Assembly: GCA_023055355.1 (NCBI GenBank)
Contig: JALJCS010000001.1
Coordinates: 105,011,881 to 105,075,880 of the forward strand
Origin: Agelaius tricolor
Lineage: Eukaryota > Chordata > Aves > Passeriformes > Icteridae
Length of the DNA stretch: 64,000 nt
Direction: 5' to 3'
Part shown: positions 35,001 through 45,535 of the stretch, one piece after another
Layout of the letters: the number at the start of each line of letters is the position of its first letter
Position numbering within the stretch: position 1 is the stretch's first letter
Translations under genes and position numbers: made by a program
Notes under the pieces: model-generated
Databases searched by the model: none
What the model saw: only the letters and a program-made list of their open reading frames with translations
What the model was told of the DNA's origin: nothing

Positions 35001-37399
35001 GTTTAGATGCACTTTACAAAACTTCTTAGTCCTATCCCTTAGAAAAAGCAGATTTTACTACTCAGAATCTGCACTTTTTTTTTTCTCTTTTTGCAAGGGG
35101 TTTATTCAACTTAAAGAGATGATATGCCTCTTATTGCACTTAAGCTTACATGCTGTGGTGGTATTGTGGTTTACTTATATTACTATAATTTTGTTTGTTA
35201 GTCTTACCTTTAATTTTTGTTTTCATCAAACTACAAAATTCCCCATGGAGTTTTGTCAGGTTTGCATAGCAAATCAATCCTCACATCCTTCCTGCACGCC
35301 ACATTTTCATTTTACCAGCTTCTGTGCAAAGCCCTCCTCAGACCCACAAGTAAGTAGATGGTCAGTTACATTTTCTCATGAGCTCTATTTCATTATCTGG
35401 AGTGTCCATAAAGTTATTATTTTAAAAGCATGAATGTCAATAGATCTGTAAAAGGCATTTACCAAGCAGCTTCAGTGCTGATAGGAAAGAAAGAACTCAT
35501 TTTGAAAGTGCACTTGAGATCCATGCAGAGAGTGGGATAATTCTGTACTTGCATGCTAGTACAGCAATATGATCAGAGCACTAGAAGATATTTGCTGCTG
35601 CATGCAGGACTAGTTTTCAAGACTTTTTTCCAGTGTGTCTTTTCAAGATAAAACCTAGTTGAGAAGCACCAGTGTCTTACCAAATTACTCAACTAAGCAT
35701 TTGGAGATGTCCAGAGGATCAAATTACAAAACAAATAGTTGTTTTAAAAATAGTATTTCAGTGACATTTTTTTCTGCCCTACCTGTTTACTATGAATCAT
35801 TATAGGGTGGGAACATGAAGTCTTATTTAGATATTTAATGTGGAAATTCTTTGCAATAACAATGAAAGTATGTGAGGCTCGTTAGAACTCAGGCTTATTC
35901 AGAGACTCAGAGTGCAGACATTGCATGTTGAACCTTTAAATAAAAGTAATATTTTGTTTGTCTGAAATTAACCCTTCCAATACATGAACTCCTACCATTA
36001 TATTGAGCTGCCTTATAGCATTTAAAGACAAAAAGAACATAGAGCTTTTTGAAAGAATCTGGTTGGATTTTACCAGTTTTGCTGCAGCTTCTGTTTGGCG
36101 TACAGGAACTGCTCACACCTGAAATTCAAATGCAAACCTCTGAGATGGGAGTCAATTGAAAGGGAAACAGATATTTGCATAAATCTCCAAGAGGTGTTCT
36201 ATATAGTCCCACCTTTTCTTTTTCCTTAACTGTGGGATGACCTGAAGCAGGATTTTTCTTTTTGGACGTGTTTTGGGCAAGGAGGCATTTTCCTTAGTGT
36301 TTTACAAGCTCTGGTGCCAGTGAGGTGGTACACAGAGTCTCAGTACGTATTGAAAGCCCTCTTTAAAGTGGAAATATTCAAAGTGTGCAGGAGTCTCTAA
36401 GCGTCTGTTCCAGGGACACATTAATGCATTTGAAAGGATATTAAAGCTTAGCACAGAGGAAAAAAAAAGTCCTAGTGGCAAGATGTAAAACTGCTTAACA
36501 GAATTACATTCAGAACTTTGTGTATTTGATCTGAAAAAAAATAAATCATCTTACAGTTGCTCACATTAAAGCTGCATGTCGGTTTGGGAGCTTTTAGGAT
36601 CTTGGACAGGTTTCATTTCTCTGGTTCACGTAAGCTCTCTGTGTATTTGTGCAACTGCTGAACCTCAGAGCATGATTTCTGGTGACCCCATGCACTGTTT
36701 GAGGATTTGCCTAATGTGCAAATTTAAGACAATCATTATGTATAGTAAAAAATTATTATCCACCTTTACCCCAGTACTCAGTTGCTAATAGCGGTCATGG
36801 CTTGATTCAGAATCCTTCTCAGTTTAATGCTTCCAATTAACTTGCATGGTTTTGTGGCTGACTTGATGGCCCAGATAAAGCCTGGGCTCTTCTGAGAGAG
36901 ATACCAAGCTTCATTTCTGGAGTATGGGATAAGGAAAGCCTTGAGCCATGGCTCAGCTCTAACTACTGGTGGATTAGGAATGTCATTCAGACTTGAGTAA
37001 CTCTAGACTCTTTATAGGAGTCAGATTAAGATATAGAAAAGTGGAACACTGAGGGAGAATTAAGGCATCTTTTGACAAAAGCAGTAGCTTGAGATTTGCT
37101 CTGGGTCCAAGTGGTTGGTCTGCAAGGAGAAGAAGGTAAACCCTGGAGGAGGGAAGGCATGGCCATGAGTAGCATGTCCCTCTGTTGGCCACTGGTCTGT
37201 TGGTGACAGAAGCAGGCATGATGTTGAAACCTATCCTCTGAGTTAAAGTTGACTGTGGTGTGAAAATAAAAAAAAAAAAAAATTATGAAAACCAGAACCT
37301 TATACATAGAATATGCAAAGCAAAATTCTGTCCTTGGCCTTGTGTTGTCTTATGATTTAGAGATAACAGTGAAGACAGTGACTAGGGGACCGATGTACT
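32080..37399. other. Noncoding DNA, no supported gene
   Basis: A G/T-rich stretch at about 32245-32325 and a T run at 33369-33385 are the only simple-sequence items. The frames at 34712-35029 (105 codons, plus) and 35119-35433 (104 codons, plus) lie in a G+C-richer patch but overlap or adjoin antisense frames and show no domains. No RNA gene is recognisable. Confidence 0.5.
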
Positions 37400-37424
37400 A
37401 AAAAAAACCCTTAGGGTTTTTTTT
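37400..37424. repeat. Perfect 12-bp inverted repeat, A8CCCT/AGGGT8
   Basis: AAAAAAAACCCT at 37400-37411 is the exact reverse complement of AGGGTTTTTTTT at 37413-37424, with one T between. It would form a tight hairpin or cruciform. On the plus strand, a hairpin ending in a T run resembles an intrinsic terminator in shape, but this is vertebrate nuclear DNA and that reading is not meaningful here. Confidence 0.85.
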
Positions 37425-40400
37425 CCTTTAGCCAAGCAAACAGAGATAGTTTGAAATGGCAATCTCTTGTACTACATGAAATAAATATTACAAATGGAAA
37501 GGAAAGAGCAAACTGATTACCTTAATATTAAGAGCATCAAGAGGAATTTATAAGTATCTTTGCGTGTTCAGTACCCAGTCCTGCACAGGGCATGTTAATT
37601 CTTGTCACAGAATTTGAAATTCATTTAATCAGAACAGAGCCTTTGAGATGTTTCACACCTGCAAGTGCATCAAGTGGCTAAATTTTACAGTCATTCTCTA
37701 TGATATGACCTACATATCTCATTATAACACCGTGTTCACTACAGGTGCTTCCTACAAGAACATTTGCATGAATAAAAACATGATTACTCTCATATATAGT
37801 GAATGTTAAAAAGTGTGCTACATATAGATGTAATATCCATCAGGGGTTTTCATTTATTTTTATTCTTAATTCAGGTTAATATTTAATATCAATGGTTAAA
37901 GGACACTTTAACATTTCCACTTTTACATATTCCCTTTTTTTAAGGATGAGTTGATGGTATCTTATGTATAAGCAAAATACTTTCATTAAAAAGGAAAAAA
38001 ATTCTGTAGATAGATGAAAACCGGTTTTAAAAAACCTCTTTTATTTTTGAAACCTCTATCTACCTAAATGCTTTGGAGTGTTAACCATTTCTGAATGCTT
38101 AATGTTGACTGCTTTAATGATGATTGTTCAGTACCCATACAAATGTTTTGGCACCAAGTAATATCTTGTTTGTTTTTGTGAATATAATCTGAAGGCTGCC
38201 ACAACATCTAATAAAACTGTTTTCACTTTGAGAGGCATATAGACAGGAATAAAGGGCTGTTAAAACACATAGCATCCAAAAAGAAATTCACCACAGCCAG
38301 TAACGAACATACACGTCCTTTATTCAACTTCTGATAAGTTTTTTGTGCTGCTTATAAAAGTGTGATTCAATGCCTTTCACGTATGTTGTAGTATATAGGA
38401 ACATTTCAAGACGAATGTACTATAACTCGTCTTAATGCTGATACATCTTCCTTAAAAATTCTCCAAAAAATAACTCAGAAGAAAGTAGAGCAGATCAAAG
38501 TGTTGAGATCTGTGTATATATGCACATCAGGACTTTAACACTTTCAAATCCTCCATGCTTCTAGTGAAGAAAACTAGTGCTCTCTCCAAGGTCACCAGTG
38601 CCATTTTTAGGGCTAATCAGCAAGGTTTTAGTGAAAAACCTTTGTCCTCCTAGTGACTCAGGTTCAAGTCAATCCACCCTCTCCATTTAAGCATTATGCC
38701 AGTGATGCAAGACTCCACCCAAATAAATCTGAAGTCAGACAACAAAGTATATATGGCATTGAGGATTTTTTTTTCACAGCAAACAATTTTACACACACAT
38801 GTGTGCATGTAAGTGCATCTTCATTTAGATATGTGCACATATATCTATATATTAAACAAAATTATATGCTTCTTACATGTGTTAATATTTAAGATGTTCT
38901 CACAGTAAATGGAAGCAACATCAGCTATTAGTTATTCAGCAATTGAGATTAATGCAGTGTTCTTCTACATTTGGAATAGAGAAGTATAATAATTAGATAG
39001 GTGGGAGATTCAGGAATCTCCAGAATGTAGACTAACTACTTGGTGTAGTATACAGAAATTGGATGTAATTGTACTCATATATGCTTATCTGTTTGTTTTC
39101 TTTCCAGTGAGGCAAAGACACTGCAGTCCCCAAAGGATTTTTTTTCCCTGGTATGTTCAACTATTTTTAGCATTCCTCAGCAGTGCACCAAAAAGGAGAA
39201 TTATTTTATCTCTGTGGGGGCCCATGAATTTCATGCAATGTGGGCTTCTGTGAACAGAGTTCAAAATGTATTAGAAAAAACAGGTTAATTTTTACAGTAA
39301 GAGGTTGAAATGTTGAACTGCCCTACTGTGGCAGTGTGAAGTATCCCACAGATAACGGTGGGGGATCAAACTCCTAAGAGCTACACAGAATATAATACTA
39401 TTTACTGTTTTAATTGTAGGCAAGAACTCTATTCCTTTTCTGGAATTTGTAGTTCCCTTTAAAGTAGAAATAGGGTAATACTTCAAAATCTGCTTAACAT
39501 ATTTAATATCCTTAATTTGATGTTTTTACTTTCAGATTTGTTTGTATTCAAAATAGCAGTAATTGGCAGCTGAAGTTGAATCATAGCATCTGGGTTCTAG
39601 TCTATTCATGACATCAGTATATTTTTACTGCTTGTAAACATGCCCTCAGATCATCACAAAATGTCACAGAATTTGAATAACTAGAAAAAGCAGAGAGAAT
39701 TTATGCTGCCATTGCTCCAAACACTAAATGCAGCATGTGCTGATGGGGATTGAGTTAGAGACACACTGGCCCAGAGGAAAGGCAAGAGCAGGACTTCTTA
39801 GAGTGCTCTTCCTCCTCTTCCACCTTCTCTCTGAAATTCATACTAGTAAAGAGGAAAAGAAAAAAGACTTTGTACTTACAACTGGTATGTAGACTGAGAA
39901 GGAAAAAGATGGTTTTAGTCTCAGAAAGGGGAAGACCCCATTCAGAAAATTGGAAGGAACTCTTTCCGCTGTCTTCAGAGGATTTTACTGAATACTACAG
40001 GTTTACTACAAGCTTCTGTCAACTGTTCAGTTACTTTGACAATGAATGACATTTAATCCTGTGCGGGTCATACCCTGGGGACTGAAAGATACTATTCTTA
40101 GTGCAGACAAATAAACTTATTGCTTTGGGGCTGTAGGCACTTCTCCCCCAGTATCCTTTTTCAATTTATGAAGAACATTTGCATTGTAAACCTTGAGGCA
40201 AATACATACATCTGTTCAGACCTACACAAGTACTCAGCAGAGGTCCTGGCTGGCAATTTAAAAGGGAGCCAGGAAAGCCAGCAACCCCATAGGTCATGGA
40301 GTCCAAATTCCTTGATGGAAAGAGGCAAAGTCCTAACACCACAGTATTCTGATACTTCAGGCCAGAGCAAAGTCCTTGGGACATCAAAATGTGCAATTAC

Positions 40401-41052
40401 AACCTGGTTTCCAGCAGGCAAGAAGGCAGTGACAAATATTACACATGTAATGACTACTTTGTATGCTGGCAAAATGCAGGATGTATTTATAACTAAATGA
40501 GACATTTGATTCTGAAGTGTCTTGAAAAACTGAAAAATTCTTTCTTACTTGGTCAAATATTAGTGGGAGGGTTTTTTTTTGAAACTCCATTAGGACTCAT
40601 AATCAGTGTATACTTCCACAGTGTTCTCTTGGTTCTGACTTTTACAGGTGGATGTAATTTGGTGATAGCCATGAAGAGTCTCAAAAAGACTTCTGAAAAC
40701 TGACTAGATACCCCAAAATGTGAAAACTCAAAATGCTAAAAGGTTAGTCTTTGGGAAACACTATCAAAGTGTTTCCTAAAGGATATGATATGGTGCAAAA
40801 TAAGCAAAATTCCTGTCTGAATAAGTATAAGATTTAAGATCAAATTGTTGTAGCCAGATCTCATCTGGGAAGGGAAGCCTATATTGGTAAACTGTCTAAA
40901 TTTGCAGGTCTCTTCATTATGGTATAAACAGAGCACTAGAGACCATGGCCTAGAACTCCAAGTATCATACAAGAGCCTGAAATTTTCCTTTGTACCTGAA
41001 ATTTCCCCTTGTAGTGCTTGTTTCTATATTTGGAACACTGCAAGTTATTAGA
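37425..41052. other. Noncoding DNA, no supported gene
   Basis: At about 38004-38061 GTAGATAG and CTATCTAC form distant arms around the palindrome AAAACCGGTTTT (38017-38028). The overlapping frames at 40120-40500 (plus, 126 codons) and 40161-40505 (minus, 114 codons) are open on both strands and look like a stop-poor stretch rather than a gene. Confidence 0.5.

Positions 41053-41129
<77 letters not shown>
41053..41129 (+). repeat. (AAT)n microsatellite, about 25 uninterrupted units
   Basis: The trinucleotide AAT repeats without a break for 77 bases. The uninterrupted length suggests it is polymorphic in the population. The 74-codon minus-strand frame across it (40936-41160) is simply the repeat read as poly-isoleucine. 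Confidence 0.97.
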
Positions 41130-41130
<1 letters not shown>

Positions 41131-42617
41131 CATTTTATATAAAGATCTATGGTAGGTCACTCTTAGAAACCTTTATGAAATATCATACTTCTATCTGCAA
41201 CTGGGTACTTAAGAGAAGGAGACATAGTAGTCATTGCCAGTAATTCCTTAAAAAAATACAATCTCCTTTAAAAGATATTTTGAAATAAAGGTGTGTAAAA
41301 ATATACTTATAAAACCATCAACATTTTCCATCTCCATTTCTTACCTAGAATACATGTTATCATGCTGAAGGGAATCAGCTCCTATGACCTGGGGTTTTGA
41401 TTGTATTCCCTCTCTAATTATTCGTGGAAAGGATGCTCACTAGGAAAGGTAGTCAATGATTAATTTTAGTGTAGTTTCCTTCATTCAATGAAAATCTGGT
41501 TAAGTTGTCCCTAAAGGAGTATTTTAAAAAATATTTGTAAAAAAAAGCATCTTTTGGACTTGGAACTCGTCATCATTTTCACAAAACCATCAGGAGCTGT
41601 TAATATATTGATGAACATGTGGTGACAACATTAGCTATAAAATCCCTTTGCAATTTGCTGGGAAAAAAGAGATCTCCAGATTCAAGTAAAACTTATTGCT
41701 TTTCTATCCCAGCATGAGGAATTCCTGATTCCCCACTTGTCTGCTGTGTTTAAATATTATAACTCAAATATGCTTACATAAAAGCTTATTGATTGGAAGA
41801 ATCACTTGCTTTTTGTGCATTAGTTAACCAGGCTGCTGTTTTGAAATCTGTCCAGGAACCCACAGTGGAACCTTTCCTAATCCATCTGTTTAAGTCTCAA
41901 ATGGTTTCACTGCTCCAGTCACTTACCAGCACTGCTGGAATGTTAGTGCTTTATGATTAAAGGATATTGTTGTTCTTTTCATCCATCATCCTGGACTTTG
42001 CTATTAATAATACAGTCCTTTCTTACTTTCTTTTTTCCTTTTTTTCCTTTTCTTTGCTGTTTCCTTAAAAAGCTGCTTAGATTTGCTGTTGTTCTCTGTT
42101 TTCCCTTATTCAGATCAGTCATTTAGAGCAATGAAGGTAGATGGACAAAAAAATAAATTGCATCAGTTCTTTCTGGAAAATATGCACTGCCTTGCAGTAT
42201 TTGAAAAATGAATGGGGGAAAGACAAAAGAAAATTAAGCTAAATGTGAGAGAGGAAAAGATGGAATTGTAATTGGAGACATCAAACTATATGGAACACTC
42301 TGTGACTCCAGAAACATGTATGAATTATTGCTTCCTACTCATAGTAATGTCTAAATGCATTTTTTTCAGCATGTGCTTGTGATTAAATTCTATTATTGGG
42401 AAAAATCTGAGATTTAATTTCTATTCAGGTATACTATAGTATGTGAAAAAGAGCCCATTGTACTTCTCTAAAATAGCTAAGCTGTATTTGGATCTACCTG
42501 TTGATCAGTGACATTTCAAAGAAAATGAGGAATCTTCTTGGTTTTTCTATCTCTCTCCAAAGTAAACGGGACTTAAATTAAGAAAACAATAAGGATTTCA
42601 TTTTTTTTCCTTTATAG
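41130..42617. other. Noncoding DNA, probably intron before the candidate exon
   Basis: A pyrimidine-rich stretch occupies about 42017-42065. No further exon-like block is visible. If the exon at 42618 is real, this stretch is the 3' part of its upstream intron, ending in the polypyrimidine tract at 42601-42613. Confidence 0.45.
42601..42617 (+). promoter_or_regulatory. Splice acceptor with polypyrimidine tract
   Basis: Eight T, CC, TTT and then ATAG form a near-ideal vertebrate 3' splice site, with the AG at 42616-42617. It is placed immediately before an open, CpG-containing frame. A second AG six bases on (in 'gatag', 42624-42625) is a weaker alternative. Confidence 0.55.
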
Positions 42618-42798
42618 GTGGATAGGAGTCATGGATGTTAAAGGAGACATTAACCAGGCTGTTGTGAAAGATCTGATACCAGCTGTGGTCAAAGGGGACG
42701 AGTGTCATCCTGAGAGTGCTCCTCCCTGGGACAGGAAGCTGACGGAGCGAAGCCCTGAGAACGCCGCGACGCTTCATATTCCATCTGCAGACCTATAA
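42618..42798 (+). CDS. Candidate terminal coding exon of an unidentified gene (3' end of the CDS)
   Basis: After the acceptor at 42616-42617 the frame that uses the first base to complete a split codon (intron phase 2) stays open for 59 codons and ends with TAA at 42796-42798. It begins WIGVMDVKGDINQAVVKDLI and ends ATLHIPSADL. The first half looks helical (QAVVKDLIPAVVKG); the second is charged and probably disordered (PPWDRKLTERSPEN). Seven CpGs fall in 181 bases, against almost none in the surrounding DNA, which suggests sequence held by selection. There is an in-frame ATG at 42631, but splicing into the block is more natural than initiation there. I do not recognise the protein. Upstream exons would lie before this window or further upstream within it. 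A possible weak poly(A) signal, ATTAAA, lies at 43119-43124. A retained open frame by chance, or a dead exon, cannot be excluded. Confidence 0.5.
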
Positions 42799-45060
42799 AG
42801 AGATGAAAAATGAGCCCTGTCCAAAGCTCTTACCTCAGCACCCAGTGGCAAAAAGAAAATGTGAGCTCGGGACCAGGTCTCTTTGAAGCTGATTTTTTCT
42901 TTTTTTTTTTTTAAACACTCCAACAGGCCTCTGGTGGTTACAGGTATTGATCGTCAGAAAGTAATCTGTTCAGGTTTGGGGGCATGCCAGACCGAATCCT
43001 GGAGTACATTCCTTCCTCTCCAAGGACACGTTGAGCTTTTTACTGTCCACACTGGCATCCTTGTCAGCTGTCTGCCTTCTTTGTCTTTACGGCTTTCCCT
43101 GTTTGTGGAAAGCATATAATTAAACCTCCCTTATACAAATATTATACATTGCTACTCTTGAATTTTCTGCCAGTGCTGAAGGTTTTTTTTACTCCATTTT
43201 TTAACCCTCATTTTTCTTCTATAATCATTATTTGATTCCCTCTGGCTGCCTGCTACTTATTTGTAGTAGTACCATTCATCCATTGAGACTTTTCCATCTG
43301 TCACACAGTTTTGCTTTCTCTCCCCAGAAGCTTTCTTCTCCTACTGTGCCATGCTTGATTCTTTTGGTTTAGTTGCATGTTTGTATGCTCTTTTTAGTAT
43401 TTTAAAAAATGCTTCAGTATTCAGAAAAAATACAACAAGAAGAGGAACAAAACCCCAACATAGTAAAGAGCAGCTCAAATCCAACACCGTGCACAGAAAC
43501 AGGATGAGGAGACAGATTCCTGGTGAATTAAGGAATGAACACATATAGCCAGGGCAGAACTAGTGGCCAGACCTTGCTCTCTCTGAATTGTTTTCATTGC
43601 CTTCAAAATCTTTCCAATTTTGTGCTAGATAAACAGGTGATGTCAGGAAATGTTGCATTCCCTCTGCTGCACTGACTCCCTTTGGTGTATTCATTATGAA
43701 GACTATCTGAGGAAAGCCAAACATACTGAGATACAATACTGTGATTTCCCACACCATGCCATTCTTTAAGAAAAGAATGTTTTAAAGTGTCAGTCCCTTA
43801 TTAAAACAAGATCATGGTCATATCCTACATTTAAAATTAAATGAGCAATTTTTTGTTTGCAGAGGTTAGATATCAAAGAAATGCAGCACTTGTTAGTGCT
43901 TCCCAGGTGAGATGCAGGAAGGGCTAAAGCCAGTAGCATAACCCTTCAGAATTATTGTTTTTTCTCTGTGTATGTTCAACCCCTATTAAAGCAAATCTTA
44001 GTTTTTGATGTGAGCAAGAATAGGAAATTTAACAGCAGCTCTACAGATCACTTGGGATTGAATCAAATCTCAAATCTTTAGTCTTGGAGAGCTCACAAAA
44101 TTACCTGCTTCCGATAATACATTTTTAATATCTCTTTATTAATTTTCTCTTCTTTTCCTCTTATGCATCTCATTTTATCTTCTTATGTTCTTGTTTCAAA
44201 AGTTCCTGCAAGTTTATCATTATTATTAGGATTAGTAAAAAGTATGTGTTTTGTTTTCAAAAATCTTTTTTTCAGTAGAACTGCTTCCACTGTTTATAAA
44301 ATTGCATCTCTGGCTGTATAAAAGTGCTGTTAGTCTCCAAGCAAACACAAAAGCTGTGAGTGTATCCTTGTGTGAATGGCAATCCCCAGAAAGTTTCCTT
44401 TCCTACCAGCTACTTCACTTCACAGTTCTTAGAATGAAGGGGGTGGAAAAAAAAATCAGAATGTTCAGTATGTACTTGTATGGGCAAATGCCTGAAAATG
44501 TAGATGTTTTACAAAAATCCTATTCATTAAGTGTTTTCATGTGAAAGTAAGAGTCATTCAGATCCAGCTTTTACTTTACCTGAAGCTTAAGGTGCTTTGC
44601 AAAGGAAAAAAAATTTTTCCTTTTCTGGAATAAGTTATGAAAATAAAATTTAAGAAAATGAGTGAGAAGGCAAAAGAGGAAAGAATGTGTGAGAGACAAA
44701 CAGCACCTGCAGTCCCTCCTGACCATTGAAAACTTTTCTGTGTTTCTTCCCAAGAATAAATTATTAAAAATAAGAAGGGTGAAGGCATTTTATTTGCATT
44801 TGTGTGTGTAATCACAAATTTGATGGTCCCACTGCATGATCAATGTACACCTGTATCATTCAAGTCTGTCCTGCCTGCTCTGGAAGACCCTCAGTGGGTG
44901 AAATTTCACTGCTGCACAGGGAACCTAGTCCAGAGCTTTATTAAAATCAGAAACTTAAGTCTATTCTTTTTTTTTTTTTGTACCCAGAACGGATTAAGCA
45001 AATATATAATTATCTTCTACACTGTAGTCATTGTTCAAATGCCTCCTTCCATTTTCTTTG
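42799..45060. other. Possible 3' UTR, then noncoding DNA
   Basis: If the exon before it is real, the sequence from 42799 to about 43140 would be its 3' UTR, ending near ATTAAA at 43119-43124; this is inference. A T run at 42899-42913 lies within it. Frames at 42883-43119, 43341-43548 and 44251-44544 show no domains and partly overlap antisense frames. Confidence 0.4.
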
Positions 45061-45115
45061 GCTTAAGGTTAAACAGGTGCAGTTCCTTTGGGCTTTCCTC
45101 ACAGGCCTCATGATT
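45061..45115 (-). mobile_element. Short antisense CR1 fragment
   Basis: The stretch 'ttaaacaggtgcagttcctt' followed by 'tgggctttcctcacaggcct' matches the antisense CR1 words CTAAACAATCCCAGTTCCCTCAGCCTTTCCTCATAGGTC. It therefore lies in the opposite orientation to the CR1 tail about 350 bases downstream. The match is short, and flanks are too diverged to extend. Confidence 0.55.
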
Positions 45116-45449
45116 TATATTTGACTCCAGCTGATCCACTTCTGTCCAACATGAGGGCTCAGAGGAACGTGCAAACCTTCATATGACACTTCCTGGGCTG
45201 CACAGATAGATTATTTCATCTGCCTTGCAGATGTTGGTAGGTTTTTTTCATGTAGCCTCATCACATTCTTTGAGTCTTTTTTGAGGTTATTAAATTTCTA
45301 TTCATTTGTTTGTGTATACGGCAAAATGAAGTAAATTTGGGTGGCAGTATGATGAAAGAAGAAGGGACCTTATAGCCATGAAAACCAACCCAGTTGGTGG
45401 ATGTGGTACACCAAACAAATAGCCTGCATGGTCTTCTGAGTTAGTTTTG
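45116..45449. other. Diverged sequence between two CR1 fragments
   Basis: No confident match. Parts such as 'ctccagctgatccacttctg' could be further antisense CR1 (consensus CTCTCCAGTTTGTCCACATC) but are too eroded to call. Confidence 0.4.
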
Positions 45450-45535
45450 GTTAGTCCTGTGAGGAGCAGGGAGCTGGATTCTGTGATCCTTACACAGGTC
45501 TGTTCCAAGTCAAGATACTCTGTTCTGTTCTGAGG
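45450..45535 (+). mobile_element. CR1 LINE 3'-end fragment
   Basis: 'cctgtgaggagcagggagct', 'ggattctgtgatccttacac', 'aggtctgttccaagtcaaga' and 'tactctgttctgttct' parallel the CR1 3' end AGGAGCAGGGAGTTGGACTCGATGATCCTTATGGGTCCCTTCCAACTCAGGATATTCTATGATTCT. The final TCTGTTCTGTTCT is a mutated version of the family's octamer tail. Overlapping minus-strand frames (45302-45541) are shadows. Confidence 0.75.

Noticed and set aside
38004..38061. GTAGATAG...CTATCTAC arms around AAAACCGGTTTT, resembling a microRNA precursor
   Set aside because: Only 8 bp of outer stem pair and the interior does not pair well around the central palindrome; not a credible precursor by eye.
40120..40505. Open frames of 126 codons (plus) and 114 codons (minus) over the same DNA
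   Set aside because: Both strands are open across the same stretch, which points to low stop density. Neither product shows a domain, and no splice sites frame it.
40936..41160. 74-codon frame of mostly isoleucine
   Set aside because: It is the (AAT)n microsatellite read on the minus strand.
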